Shown here: piece after piece, positions 26,620 to 34,870 of the stretch
How the letters are laid out: each line of letters starts with the position of its first letter
How positions within the stretch are numbered: position 1 is the first letter of the stretch
The notes under the pieces: generated by a model
Seen by the model: only the letters and a program-made list of their open reading frames with translations
Told to the model about the DNA's origin: nothing
The model's database searches: none
Assembly (NCBI RefSeq): GCF_003353175.1
Contig: NZ_QHKS01000020.1
Span: forward strand, 1 to 64,000
Direction of reading: 5' to 3'
DNA from: Paraburkholderia lacunae
GTDB lineage: Bacteria > Pseudomonadota > Gammaproteobacteria > Burkholderiales > Burkholderiaceae
DNA length: 64,000 nucleotides
Translations under genes and position numbers: made by a program

Positions 26620-27075
26620 ATGAAAAGCACGCTCTGGGCCGCAACCGCGTGGTTGCTGGCCGGTTCCGCATGGGCTCAATCGCCGGCCCCCATCTATGCG
26701 CAAAGCCTGGTCGACAAGACCTTGGCCTCGCACCCCGAACTGACGATCCTGGCCTTGCACGTTACGCCGCCGGCTTCAGTGGACAACGTCATCATCGCCT
26801 CGAATATCGGCCGTATCGGCAAAAAAGCCGATGCTGACGATCTGTCCGTCCTGACCTCCGGGCAGCCGCGCGTGGAACCGACGAGGACCGGCGACCTGTC
26901 GGTGGAGCTGGTCATGCGCGATGTCAACGGGAAGCCGATCGGCGTAATCGGCTCGACCTTCCGGTTCTCACCGGGGGGGGACAAGGCGCTGGTTGTGCAC
27001 CAGGCCGAGCGCGTGCGCGATGAACTGGGCGCACAGACACCGTCGTTGGAGGCGCTGTTCGAACCAGCGCATTAG
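26620..27075 (+). CDS. Secreted single-domain protein with repeated domain of unknown function (copy 1)
   Basis: 151 residues. The signal peptide is MKSTLWAATAWLLAGSAWAQ. The mature part, residues about 25-150, is one copy of a domain that recurs in the TonB receptor (two copies) and in the protein at 33049. Conserved pieces are YAQSLVDKTLASHPELTILA with HVTPP, IIASNIGRIGKKADADDLSVLT, an EV..V..D.NG..IGVIGSTF strand pair, and AERVRDELGAQ..LEALFEPAH at the end. The HxxPP and DxDDL elements could bind a metal or small ligand; this is inference. Lies 72 bp after a PstS-like gene. Confidence 0.75.
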   Translation: MKSTLWAATAWLLAGSAWAQSPAPIYAQSLVDKTLASHPELTILALHVTPPASVDNVIIASNIGRIGKKADADDLSVLTSGQPRVEPTRTGDLSVELVMRDVNGKPIGVIGSTFRFSPGGDKALVVHQAERVRDELGAQTPSLEALFEPAH

Positions 27076-27144
27076 CCATGCCTGGCATGTCGCCTGAGCG
27101 GGCTCGCAGAGGGGCCATGACGCATGGGTGGACCTGAAAGCGCA

Positions 27145-27187
27145 TTTATTAAACGTTCAGGTTTTATTTAACGTAGTAGCCCACCAT
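27145..27187 (+). promoter_or_regulatory. OmpR-type direct-repeat box upstream of the second PstS-like gene
   Basis: TTTAT at 27145, TTCAG at 27156 and TTTAA at 27167, each 11 bp apart. The hexamer 10 nt further, CACCAT (27182-27187), is only a weak -10. Oriented toward the gene at 27368. Confidence 0.5.
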
Positions 27188-27296
27188 GAAAGGGAAATAA
27201 AAGTCAGTCCCCGGCATGATGAACGGCGGTGCGGGACTCGTGGTTGTCGTAGCGGTCGCGATGTTCTCGTCGGTGAAGGAGCGCGCGGCGCGGATT

Positions 27297-27320
27297 AGAA
27301 AAAAAAGCCCCGTCGAGGGC
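27297..27320 (-). terminator. Possible minus-strand terminator
   Basis: On the minus strand GCCC-TCGACG-GGGC is followed by eight T. No minus-strand gene lies upstream of it within reach, so it may be a relic. Weak call based on stem and T-run only. Confidence 0.3.
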
Positions 27321-27367
27321 AAGAGCTTCAGACGAAGCAGCATTCATTGATTCCATCAGGAGACGTC

Positions 27368-28468
27368 ATGAAACAAGGGAACGAGGCGCGTGTGTTGCGC
27401 AAGACAGCGGTGGCGTCGGTCGCCGCAATGATCGGTTTGACGGCGTTGACCGCTCTCACCTCATCGCCGGCCTTCGCGCTGAAATACGCAGCGGTGGAAC
27501 ATCATCTCCAAGTGGATCCGTCGATTCCGAACTGGCAGCCGGGTGCAGTGCAGTCAGTGCCCGAAGAGGAGCTGAGTCTGGTGGGCGCGGACGTGATGGA
27601 CGAAATGACGTTGGGCTGGATCAAGTTGTATCGCAAGGCCTATCCGCGACTGAGCGTGACCATGGAGGCGAAGGCGTCTGGATCCGGGGGGCCGGCCCTG
27701 ACGGCCGGGACCGCCGACCTGGCGCCGGTTGGGCGCGAGTTGCTGCCGGCCGAAGAGAAGGGTTTTGTGGACAAGTTCGGCTACAAGCCGATGGCGATTC
27801 GCGTGGCCACGGGCAGCGTGGGTTCGCTGGGCAAGACGGCGACGTCAGTGGTGCTGGTCGACAAGGACAATCCGATCAAGGGACTCACCTTGGCCCAACT
27901 CGACGCGATCTATTCGACGACGCGTAATCGGGGCCATGCCGATATCACCAAATGGGGCGACCTGGGTTTGGGTGGCGAGTGGGCCGACCGGCCGATTCAT
28001 CTGTATGGCCTGAAGCCGGTCAACGGCATCGAATACTTTCTGAGGCTGAACTTGCTGGAGGGTGGCGAGTACAAGGACAACATCCAGTTCGTCAAGGGCA
28101 AGGGCTTCACGCACGCGTTCACGGTGGCAGCGGAAGACATGGCGACGCATCCCGGCGGGTTGACCTACGCGTTGCTCGCGAACGTGACGCCGAACGTGAA
28201 AGTAGTGCCACTGGCAGCAGAGGAAGGGCAACCGTTCCTCGCACCAACCCTGCAGAATGTCTACTCGCACAAGTATCCACTGTCCCGTTACGTGTACATC
28301 TTCGTCAACAAGAAGCCGGGCCAACCGCTCGAGCCGAAGGTGAAGGAATTCCTGAAGTTGGTGCTCAGCCGTCAGGGGCAGGATGTCGTAGCGAAGGAGG
28401 GGGTCTATATCCCGCTAACGCCGGCGGTCGTGCAACAAGAGCTGGCGAAGCTCGACAAGGCGGATTGA
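27368..28468 (+). CDS. PstS-like periplasmic binding protein
   Basis: 366 residues from ATG 27368 with CAGGAG upstream; the ATG at 27347 is less likely. Signal peptide through about residue 38 (TALTSSPAFA). The family pattern is VGADVMDEMTLGWIKLYRKA, GGPALTAGTADLAPVGREL, SVVLVDKDNPIKGLTLAQLDAIY, KWGDLGLGGEWADRPIHLYG and FVNKKPGQPLEPKVKEFLKLVLSRQGQ. It is clearly related to the protein at 25325. No transporter membrane parts are coded beside it. It is followed after 226 bp by the TonB receptor gene, with no new box between them, which fits one transcript. Confidence 0.85.
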   Translation: MKQGNEARVLRKTAVASVAAMIGLTALTALTSSPAFALKYAAVEHHLQVDPSIPNWQPGAVQSVPEEELSLVGADVMDEMTLGWIKLYRKAYPRLSVTMEAKASGSGGPALTAGTADLAPVGRELLPAEEKGFVDKFGYKPMAIRVATGSVGSLGKTATSVVLVDKDNPIKGLTLAQLDAIYSTTRNRGHADITKWGDLGLGGEWADRPIHLYGLKPVNGIEYFLRLNLLEGGEYKDNIQFVKGKGFTHAFTVAAEDMATHPGGLTYALLANVTPNVKVVPLAAEEGQPFLAPTLQNVYSHKYPLSRYVYIFVNKKPGQPLEPKVKEFLKLVLSRQGQDVVAKEGVYIPLTPAVVQQELAKLDKAD

Positions 28469-28694
28469 TGGCCTGATCGGTAGGGGACACGCCGGATGGT
28501 TCAGCGTCGCCCCTGCAGGCATCGTCAGTCTTGCCAACTCTGCGGCACTGCCGCGCCGCAAAGCGGATGCTCGCGCGAGTCTTGACCATGGGATTGTCCG
28601 TGCTCGGTTCGCGCCTGGAGGAAACAAGGCAGGCGTCACAGGATAGATCCCTCTGAACAAAACAAACGAGGGGCGCATAAAAAATGGAGGAGAC

Positions 28695-31613
28695 ATGTTC
28701 AGCAAATCCGTGCTTGCCCTGGCGGTCGCGGCGACGCTGCCCACAGCGCTGTTTGCGCAAACGCAAGCCCCGCCGGCTCCAGGTATGCAGAGCACGAGCA
28801 CGAGCACGAGCGAGCAGGCGCAGGTGAGGAGCTATGCGCAGGAGCTGGTGGACAGCACTGTCGCCAGGCATCCGGAACTGCTTCAGTTGGATCTGCACGC
28901 GCAGCCGCCCAATGGTGCGCGCAGTGTCATCATTGCCGCGAAGTCGGGCCAGCGGATCGGCAAGCAAACCGATCCAGACGACCTGGCGGTGATCACGTCG
29001 GGCGAGCCGTTTGTGGAAGTCAACCAGTCGGGCAACCAGAACGTCGAGGCGCATTTGCCGTTGTTCGATGCGCATGGCAAGACTATCGGCATGGTCGAAA
29101 TGACTTTCCCGTATCCGTCCGGTTCCGGCTTTGACCAGATCGCGCTGATCAAGACGGCCGCGCAAATCCGCGATGAAATCAGCCGCCGGATCGCCCATGC
29201 GCCGAATCTGTTCGAACCGGCTCGCTTTGATCCGAGCATCCCACTCAATACCTATGCGCAGACGCTGATCGACGAGACGCTGGCGAAGTACCCCGGCGTA
29301 GTGGTGCTTGCCATGCACGTCAAGCCGCCCCAGGGTGGCAACGACTACCCGATCATCGCCTCCAACATCGGTCGCATCGGGAAGCCGGCGGATGATGATG
29401 ACATGCAGGTGATCACCGCCGGCAAGACAAGCCTGGAAGTCAATCGCGAGGAGGATCGCTTTGAAGTCAAGTTGCCCTTGCAGGACGCAACGGGTGCAAC
29501 CATTGGCGCACTAGGCGTGATCTTTCCGTACACGCGAAGCATCGGGCAGCCGGCCCTGCAACGACAGGCCGAAGCGATCCGGGACAGCTTGCGCCCGCGC
29601 ATCCCGAACAGCGCGAAATTGTTCGACCCCGGTGTCGTGACGCCGGTGCCGACCACCGTCGCGGCCGAACTGGACAAGTCAGCGCTAGGCAATAAGCAAT
29701 CGTTGCCGATGACCCGGCAGGAGGTTTCGAGCGCCGCCCTCCAGGATGCACAGGATGGCTTGTCCGACGCTGTCAAAAACCAGGCAGGGGTTGCGCCGAC
29801 GAATTCGAAAGGCAGTCCGGCGGATGCGCAGAGCATTCGCGGCATCAAGCTCAACCTGTTTTCGAACTATCGTCTTAACGGCGGCCTGCCGATCGCCGGC
29901 GTGGTGACGACGCCGACCGACGACAAGGCGCGCATCGAGACCCTGAAAGGCGCCAATGCGCTGATGTTCGGCGTCGCGAGCCCGGCCGGCATTATCAATC
30001 TCGTGACCAAGCGGGCCACCGATCGCGACGTGACTTCGTTGACGCTTTCCGGCAACTCGTTCGGGCAGTATGGCGCCGGAATCGACATCGGCCGGCGCTT
30101 CGGCAGCGAGAAGCAATTCGGGCTGCGCGCGAATCTGTCGGGTGCCCATCTCGAGAATGGCGTCAAGGGCGCCAACGGGCACGGCTATTTTGAGAGCCTG
30201 GGTGCGGACTGGCGCGTGACGGACCGGCTCAGCTTCCAGTTCGATTTCGAGCAGTACCAGAAGGACGTGGTGGAGCAGGCCGCCATCAGTCTGCCTACGG
30301 CGGTCAAAGGTCATATCACGGTGCCGCGCGTGCCGGATCCGAGAAACCTGCTGTCCGGCCCATGGGCGTTGTATACGCCGCGCACGACCAACGTGCAGGG
30401 CCGCGTCGACTATATCCTTGACGACAACTGGAAAGTACTCGTTGAGGTCGGCCGTTCGTACGCGGATCGCTCGCGGCTTACAGGGCGCATCGCCGGCTAC
30501 AACGTCGCGACCGGAGCCGGTGGCGTGGAAACGGTCAATACCGTCACGCAGAGCTACATCAACAGCTTCGAGCGAACCGAACTGCTCGGCAAGTTCGCAA
30601 CCGGTCCGTTCAATCACGACTTGACGCTAGGCATTTCCCGCAGCGAACGAAACGCCGAGACGCCCGCGCAAAACAGCATCGTTCTGCCGCAGCGGATCAA
30701 TATCTACGATCCGATCGCGCTGCCGGCGCCGGTGCCGACCAGGCCGCCGACTTCATTGCCGCTGCAAACCAGCAGTGACAGCGGGCTCTATACGTACGAC
30801 AACATTGGTATCGGGAAAAAATGGAAAGTGCTGGCGGGCTTTCGCGAAACCCGCTCGGTGTCGCGCGACGGACGGGTATCGCAGGGAACCTACTTGCCCT
30901 TGCCGGCGGCCGGCATTCTCTACGACGTTCTGCCCACGACCACATTGTTCGCCAGCTACATGAAGGGCCTGGAAGACGGCGGTGTCGCCCCGGTCAACGC
31001 GGTCAACGCGTACCAGATCCTGGCGCCGGCGGTTTCGACCCAGAAGGAAATCGGTATCCGCGACTCGTATTTCGACGGTCTGTCGATCACCGCCTCGTAC
31101 TTCGACATCGATCGCGTCAATGCCGTGACCAACTCCGTGACCAGGGTCTTCTCCAACGATGGCACGATCAAGTACCGAGGCGCCGAGGCGGTCGTCACCA
31201 AGCAGTTCGGCCGGCAGTGGAGCGTGACTGCCGCCGTGCAATGGCTGCGCGCGGTGCAGAATCCGGTGTCCGACATGACGATCAAGGGCTTGACGCCCGA
31301 GAACACACCGAAATGGATCGGCAATGTGTCAGTGACCCACCGGCCGTCTTACGTGCCTGGGCTTGCGCTTACGGTCGGCGCATCGTTCGTGTCGCAGCGG
31401 CCCGTCAATCCGCAGGACCAGGGCTACATCCCCGGTTACGTGGTTTATACGGCAGGGGCGGCGTATGCCACCGTGATCCATGGGCACCGCTCGTCGTTCG
31501 TGCTGAGCGTCGACAACCTGACCAACCGGCGGTACTGGAATTCCGTCCAGACCGGTACGTTGGGGACGGGCATGGACCGTAGCGTAAGGCTCAACGCCAA
31601 AATCGATTTCTAA
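28695..31613 (+). CDS. TonB-dependent outer-membrane receptor with two N-terminal copies of the unknown domain
   Basis: 972 residues, longer than the usual 700-750. Signal peptide to about residue 21. Residues about 46-176 and 186-312 are two copies of the domain found alone at 26620 and 33049 (SYAQELVDSTVARHPELLQL / TYAQTLIDETLAKYPGVVVL; RIGKQTDPDDL / RIGKPADDDDM; LFEPA / LFDPG). A linker leads to the plug (IETLKGANALMFGVASPAGI), then the beta barrel ending in aromatic Phe. Receptors of this class import siderophores, haem or other scarce ligands using TonB energy. The double extension replaces the position of a signalling (STN) domain but does not resemble one. No TonB box was identified. 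AGGAG precedes the ATG. Confidence 0.87.
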   Translation: MFSKSVLALAVAATLPTALFAQTQAPPAPGMQSTSTSTSEQAQVRSYAQELVDSTVARHPELLQLDLHAQPPNGARSVIIAAKSGQRIGKQTDPDDLAVITSGEPFVEVNQSGNQNVEAHLPLFDAHGKTIGMVEMTFPYPSGSGFDQIALIKTAAQIRDEISRRIAHAPNLFEPARFDPSIPLNTYAQTLIDETLAKYPGVVVLAMHVKPPQGGNDYPIIASNIGRIGKPADDDDMQVITAGKTSLEVNREEDRFEVKLPLQDATGATIGALGVIFPYTRSIGQPALQRQAEAIRDSLRPRIPNSAKLFDPGVVTPVPTTVAAELDKSALGNKQSLPMTRQEVSSAALQDAQDGLSDAVKNQAGVAPTNSKGSPADAQSIRGIKLNLFSNYRLNGGLPIAGVVTTPTDDKARIETLKGANALMFGVASPAGIINLVTKRATDRDVTSLTLSGNSFGQYGAGIDIGRRFGSEKQFGLRANLSGAHLENGVKGANGHGYFESLGADWRVTDRLSFQFDFEQYQKDVVEQAAISLPTAVKGHITVPRVPDPRNLLSGPWALYTPRTTNVQGRVDYILDDNWKVLVEVGRSYADRSRLTGRIAGYNVATGAGGVETVNTVTQSYINSFERTELLGKFATGPFNHDLTLGISRSERNAETPAQNSIVLPQRINIYDPIALPAPVPTRPPTSLPLQTSSDSGLYTYDNIGIGKKWKVLAGFRETRSVSRDGRVSQGTYLPLPAAGILYDVLPTTTLFASYMKGLEDGGVAPVNAVNAYQILAPAVSTQKEIGIRDSYFDGLSITASYFDIDRVNAVTNSVTRVFSNDGTIKYRGAEAVVTKQFGRQWSVTAAVQWLRAVQNPVSDMTIKGLTPENTPKWIGNVSVTHRPSYVPGLALTVGASFVSQRPVNPQDQGYIPGYVVYTAGAAYATVIHGHRSSFVLSVDNLTNRRYWNSVQTGTLGTGMDRSVRLNAKIDF

Positions 31614-31715
31614 GGTTGGGCGCCCGGCGTGAGGCATGCAGGATCGCGCAGTGGGAATTCAGGCGGGCCCGCACGGTCTGACTCCATCAGCCAACAGTTT
31701 GCAAGCGAGGCTCCA

Positions 31716-32813
31716 ATGCCGGGCATGAAACCGTCAAGCGTTGTGTGTTACGCCCGTCTGGTGTGCGGCGGTGTGTTGCTGGCCGGCGGGTTGTCGGTTT
31801 TCGTGGCCGCTCATGGCGCGGAGGCCGGCAGTTACCACCTCGCAAAGCAGGTGACGATAAAAAGTAGCGATACGGGGTGGGACTACAACTCGCTGGACCA
31901 GGCACGCGGCCGCATTTTTATCGCGCATCGGAAGGACGGCTTGCATGTCTACGACATCGGCCAAGGGCGTGTCATCAAAACATTGGCGCAATCGGCCGGC
32001 ACAAACACGTCGGCCCTCGCACCCGAATTCGACGTGGGCCTCGCCGGCACGACCGACGGTCATGTCGTCGTATTCCGGATATCCAGCCTCAAGACCTTAT
32101 CTCGCTATAAGAGCGACACCGACGGGTTCGACGGCGCGGCTTTCGACAAAGTGAGCCGGCGTTTCGTCATGGTCGGCGAGGCGGACAGCGTCAACAAGAC
32201 GACCCCGGTGCTCTTTTTCGATGGCGTGACCGGCAAGCCGGCAGGCTCAGTCATGATCGACAGCATCAAGGTCGATGCGCCTCGCTCCGACGGCGCTGGC
32301 CATATCGTGATGCCGTTGCGCGACCAGGCACAGATCGTCAAGGTCGATGCCCGGACGATGGAAGTGGTCGCGACGTTCCCGCTCGACGATTGCCTGCAGC
32401 CCGCCGCGCTGGAAATGGACCAGGCCGGTCAACGCATCTTCGTCGGCTGCCGCGGGCAGGGGGCTTCGCCACCGCGGCTGGCGGTGCTCGATGCGGCATC
32501 TGGAAAGCAGCTCGCCCGGCTACCGATTGGCCGTGGCGTAGACGAAGTCATGTACGACGAAAAGGCTCGACTGATCGTTACCGCCAATGGCGAGGACGCG
32601 AACATGACGGTCATTCAGCAAGCGGCCGACGATACGTTTCGGGTGACAGAAACCGTCGGCACGCAGCCAATGGCGCGAACCGGAGTGATGGATGCCATGA
32701 CCGGCAGGATCTACCTCGTCAACGCCCAGTACGTCGTCAAGTACGAGGAAGGGCATGCGCCGACCACGCACTTCCTGCCCAACACATTCAGTGTCTTGAC
32801 GTACACCCGATAG
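31716..32813 (+). CDS. Secreted beta-propeller (YncE-like) protein, copy 1
   Basis: 365 residues from ATG 31716; the open frame reaches back to 31629. Signal peptide MPGMKPSSVVCYARLVCGGV with hydrophobic core to about residue 36. The rest is built of repeating 40-residue beta units (DYNSLDQARGRIFIAHRKDG, FDGAAFDKVSRRFVMVGEAD, PAALEMDQAGQRIFVGCRG, GVDEVMYDEKARLIVTANGED), the seven-bladed YncE/PQQ-like propeller pattern. No catalytic motif. A second member follows at 33680. It may present or bind the ligand of the receptor coded upstream. Confidence 0.8.
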   Translation: MPGMKPSSVVCYARLVCGGVLLAGGLSVFVAAHGAEAGSYHLAKQVTIKSSDTGWDYNSLDQARGRIFIAHRKDGLHVYDIGQGRVIKTLAQSAGTNTSALAPEFDVGLAGTTDGHVVVFRISSLKTLSRYKSDTDGFDGAAFDKVSRRFVMVGEADSVNKTTPVLFFDGVTGKPAGSVMIDSIKVDAPRSDGAGHIVMPLRDQAQIVKVDARTMEVVATFPLDDCLQPAALEMDQAGQRIFVGCRGQGASPPRLAVLDAASGKQLARLPIGRGVDEVMYDEKARLIVTANGEDANMTVIQQAADDTFRVTETVGTQPMARTGVMDAMTGRIYLVNAQYVVKYEEGHAPTTHFLPNTFSVLTYTR

Positions 32814-32945
32814 CGTCGGATTGCGTTCAGCTTAGGTCGGGGTACGGGTCGATCTTCTGTCAGTTGGGGACGTTCTTGTCTTCGGTGCGGCGTGAAATAG
32901 GTTGCAGTGTCGTTGGCAGTCCTGCCATGTTTGCGCCGCGCCTGG

Positions 32946-32999
32946 TTAAATTTGAATTCAGGACGTGTTCATGTCCATTCAAGGTGCCGAACCTACACT
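32946..32999 (+). promoter_or_regulatory. OmpR-type direct-repeat box upstream of the third domain-of-unknown-function gene
   Basis: TTAAA at 32946, TTCAG at 32957, TTCAT at 32968 (11-bp steps) and TTCAA at 32978 (10-bp step). TACACT at 32994-32999 is a good -10, 11 nt after the last repeat. The gene at 33049 starts 50 bp further on. Confidence 0.55.
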
Positions 33000-33048
33000 C
33001 GTTCGTACAACTGGTTCCATACCGCCCACCGGGCAAGAGAGGAGACAC

Positions 33049-33600
33049 ATGAAGACTTTGACCAAGATTGCATTCGTTACGACGCTCAGCGTGCTGTCGT
33101 CGGTATCGGTACTTTGTGCTGCGCAGGCGGCGCCAAACGCCGCGCCGGAAAAGGCAAAAAACTGGACGCCGCCAAACGAGAAAATCTTCGCGCAAGTGCT
33201 GTCCGAGCAGATCATGGCGAGCCATCCCGAACTGCTCAGCATCACGTTCCACGGGATTCCGCCCGGTGCGGCCAACGGTACGTACACCATGTTCGCCGGT
33301 TCCTATCTGGATCGTATCGGCAACCCGGACGATCCGGACGACATCGACATCATGACAAAAGGCATCACCATCGTGGACCCGCGCTGGCACCGGACCAACG
33401 ACACGGTCAAGAAGTTCGTCATGATGATGCCGCTACGCGATGCGTCCGGTGAAAACATCGGCCTTCTCGTTGCTGCTTACAAGAACGACGGCAAATACGC
33501 CAAAGGGGAGAAAGACTTCTTCCTCGCCGGCACTGCCTTGCGCGACAGCGTGCAGAAGCAGATTCCGAGTTTCAAGGCATTGTTCAATCCGGCCCACTAG
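33049..33600 (+). CDS. Secreted single-domain protein with repeated domain of unknown function (copy 4)
   Basis: 183 residues from ATG 33049 with GAGAGGAGA upstream. Signal peptide to about residue 25 (SVSVLCAAQAA). Mature part about 35-183 carries the domain: FAQVLSEQIMASHPELLSIT with HGIPP, DRIGNPDDPDDIDIMT, MMPLRDASGENIGLLVAAY, and ALRDSVQKQIPSFKALFNPAH. It is the most divergent copy, with a longer loop in the middle. Own regulatory box; followed 79 bp later by the second propeller gene. Confidence 0.75.
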   Translation: MKTLTKIAFVTTLSVLSSVSVLCAAQAAPNAAPEKAKNWTPPNEKIFAQVLSEQIMASHPELLSITFHGIPPGAANGTYTMFAGSYLDRIGNPDDPDDIDIMTKGITIVDPRWHRTNDTVKKFVMMMPLRDASGENIGLLVAAYKNDGKYAKGEKDFFLAGTALRDSVQKQIPSFKALFNPAH

Positions 33601-33679
33601 ACACGTTGAGTGGACCCGAGCGCGAGGCGGCTCTTGCCCTGCGCCGTCTGACCATCGATTGTTCTTCAGGATACAGAAA

Positions 33680-34774
33680 ATGCGTGTGCGAAATTCCCTG
33701 CTGTCCCTTGCTGCGCTCGCCTGTGCGGCACTTTGCGCGGGCTTGCCTGGCGAAGCGGCGGCAGCCGAGCCGGCTGCCTCTGCCAATGCCGCGGTGGTGC
33801 TTCATCTGGGCGGTCGTACCGAACTGCCGAGCTATGACGGAGACTTTGATCATTTCGCCGCCGACGTCAAAGGGAACCGGTTGTTTCTCGCCGGCGAAGA
33901 CCAGGGCACGCTGGAGGTCTTCGATCTCCAGTCAGGCGCGCATCTGAAAACGGTCAAAGGCTTCGAGCAGCCGCACGGCATTCTCTACCTGCCTGACGTG
34001 AATCGCCTGATCGTGACGGACAGCGGTGCCGGTATGACCAAGGTGGTCGATGCCGCCAGCTACCGCGTCATTGGGTCTATCCGGCTCACCGTCGGCGCGG
34101 ATTCCATGTACTACGATCCATCGCGCCAGCATCTGTACGTCGTCACCGGCGGCAAGAATGCGGATCCGAAGATGTCCAGGACCATCGTCGCGGAGGTTGA
34201 CCCGAGAACCGGCAAGCGCATTGGCGAGATGACCTTCGACACCGACTTCACTGAGTCGATGGTGGCGGAGCAGAAGGGCCACCGGCTGTTCATCAACCTG
34301 ACCGGCAAGAGCGCAATGGCGGTAGTCGACAAGGCCAGCCGCCGGGTCATCGACACCTGGCCGATCAAGGGAGCGGAGCTGAACGCGGCGATGGCGTTCG
34401 ACGAAACCCATCAACGGTTGTTCGTCGGTACGCGCAAGCCGTTCAAGCTGCTGGTGCTCGATGCCCGCAGCGGGGCCACGCTGGCAAGTTTCGACGCTCC
34501 TGAGCGGACCAATCAGGTGATTTTCGACAAGACCAACCAACGCATCTACATGGCTGGTGACGACTATCTCGGTGTGATCCAGCAGAAAGACGCGACGCAT
34601 TACGAGGAACTCGCTCACGTACCGACGGCCAAGGGCGCCAAGACGGCCATTCTGGTGCCTGAGTTGCACCGGCTGTACGTCGCGGTGTCGCCAGGAGAAA
34701 GTAAGGCAGGCGGTGCGTTGCTGCGTTTTGACGTGCTGCCGGACGGCGCGGTTCATTCGCTGGCAGGAAACTGA
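33680..34774 (+). CDS. Secreted beta-propeller (YncE-like) protein, copy 2
   Basis: 364 residues from ATG 33680 (MRVRNSLLSLAALACAALCA), a clean signal peptide with cleavage near AAAEPAA. Repeating beta units include FDHFAADVKGNRLFLAGEDQ, PHGILYLPDVNRLIVTDSGA, ADSMYYDPSRQHLYVVTGGK and NAAMAFDETHQRLFVGTRK, the YncE propeller pattern. Paired with the domain-of-unknown-function protein upstream, as copy 1 is paired with the receptor. A GC-rich palindrome follows at 34782. Confidence 0.82.
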   Translation: MRVRNSLLSLAALACAALCAGLPGEAAAAEPAASANAAVVLHLGGRTELPSYDGDFDHFAADVKGNRLFLAGEDQGTLEVFDLQSGAHLKTVKGFEQPHGILYLPDVNRLIVTDSGAGMTKVVDAASYRVIGSIRLTVGADSMYYDPSRQHLYVVTGGKNADPKMSRTIVAEVDPRTGKRIGEMTFDTDFTESMVAEQKGHRLFINLTGKSAMAVVDKASRRVIDTWPIKGAELNAAMAFDETHQRLFVGTRKPFKLLVLDARSGATLASFDAPERTNQVIFDKTNQRIYMAGDDYLGVIQQKDATHYEELAHVPTAKGAKTAILVPELHRLYVAVSPGESKAGGALLRFDVLPDGAVHSLAGN

Positions 34775-34781
34775 AGCCGGA

Positions 34782-34800
34782 GGGCCGCGCGGCCCTTTAT
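34782..34800 (+). terminator. Possible rho-independent terminator after the propeller gene
   Basis: The perfect palindrome GGGCCGCGCGGCCC (34782-34795) is followed by TTTAT. The T-run is short, so termination may be partial before the ligase-like genes. Confidence 0.4.
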
Positions 34801-34870
34801 GTCATGGCGCTGTGGCCCGGGAGGCGCGCGGGTGCTTTGCGGACGCCAGAATTCCCCCGTAGGAGGCGAT

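Noticed and set aside
26620..27075. GlcG/HbpS or STN domain as identity of the repeated domain
   Set aside because: The characteristic motifs of those families are absent; similarity is limited to size and secretion.
25325..28468. Classical Pst phosphate import locus
   Set aside because: No pstC, pstA, pstB or phoU is found near any of the three PstS-like genes, and the promoter repeats are TTCAG-type, not Pho boxes (CTGTCAT).
32826..32830. Additional TTCAG box after the first propeller gene
   Set aside because: A lone pentamer with no neighbour at 11 bp on either side; the same holds for TTCAG at 26551, 28499 and 31657.
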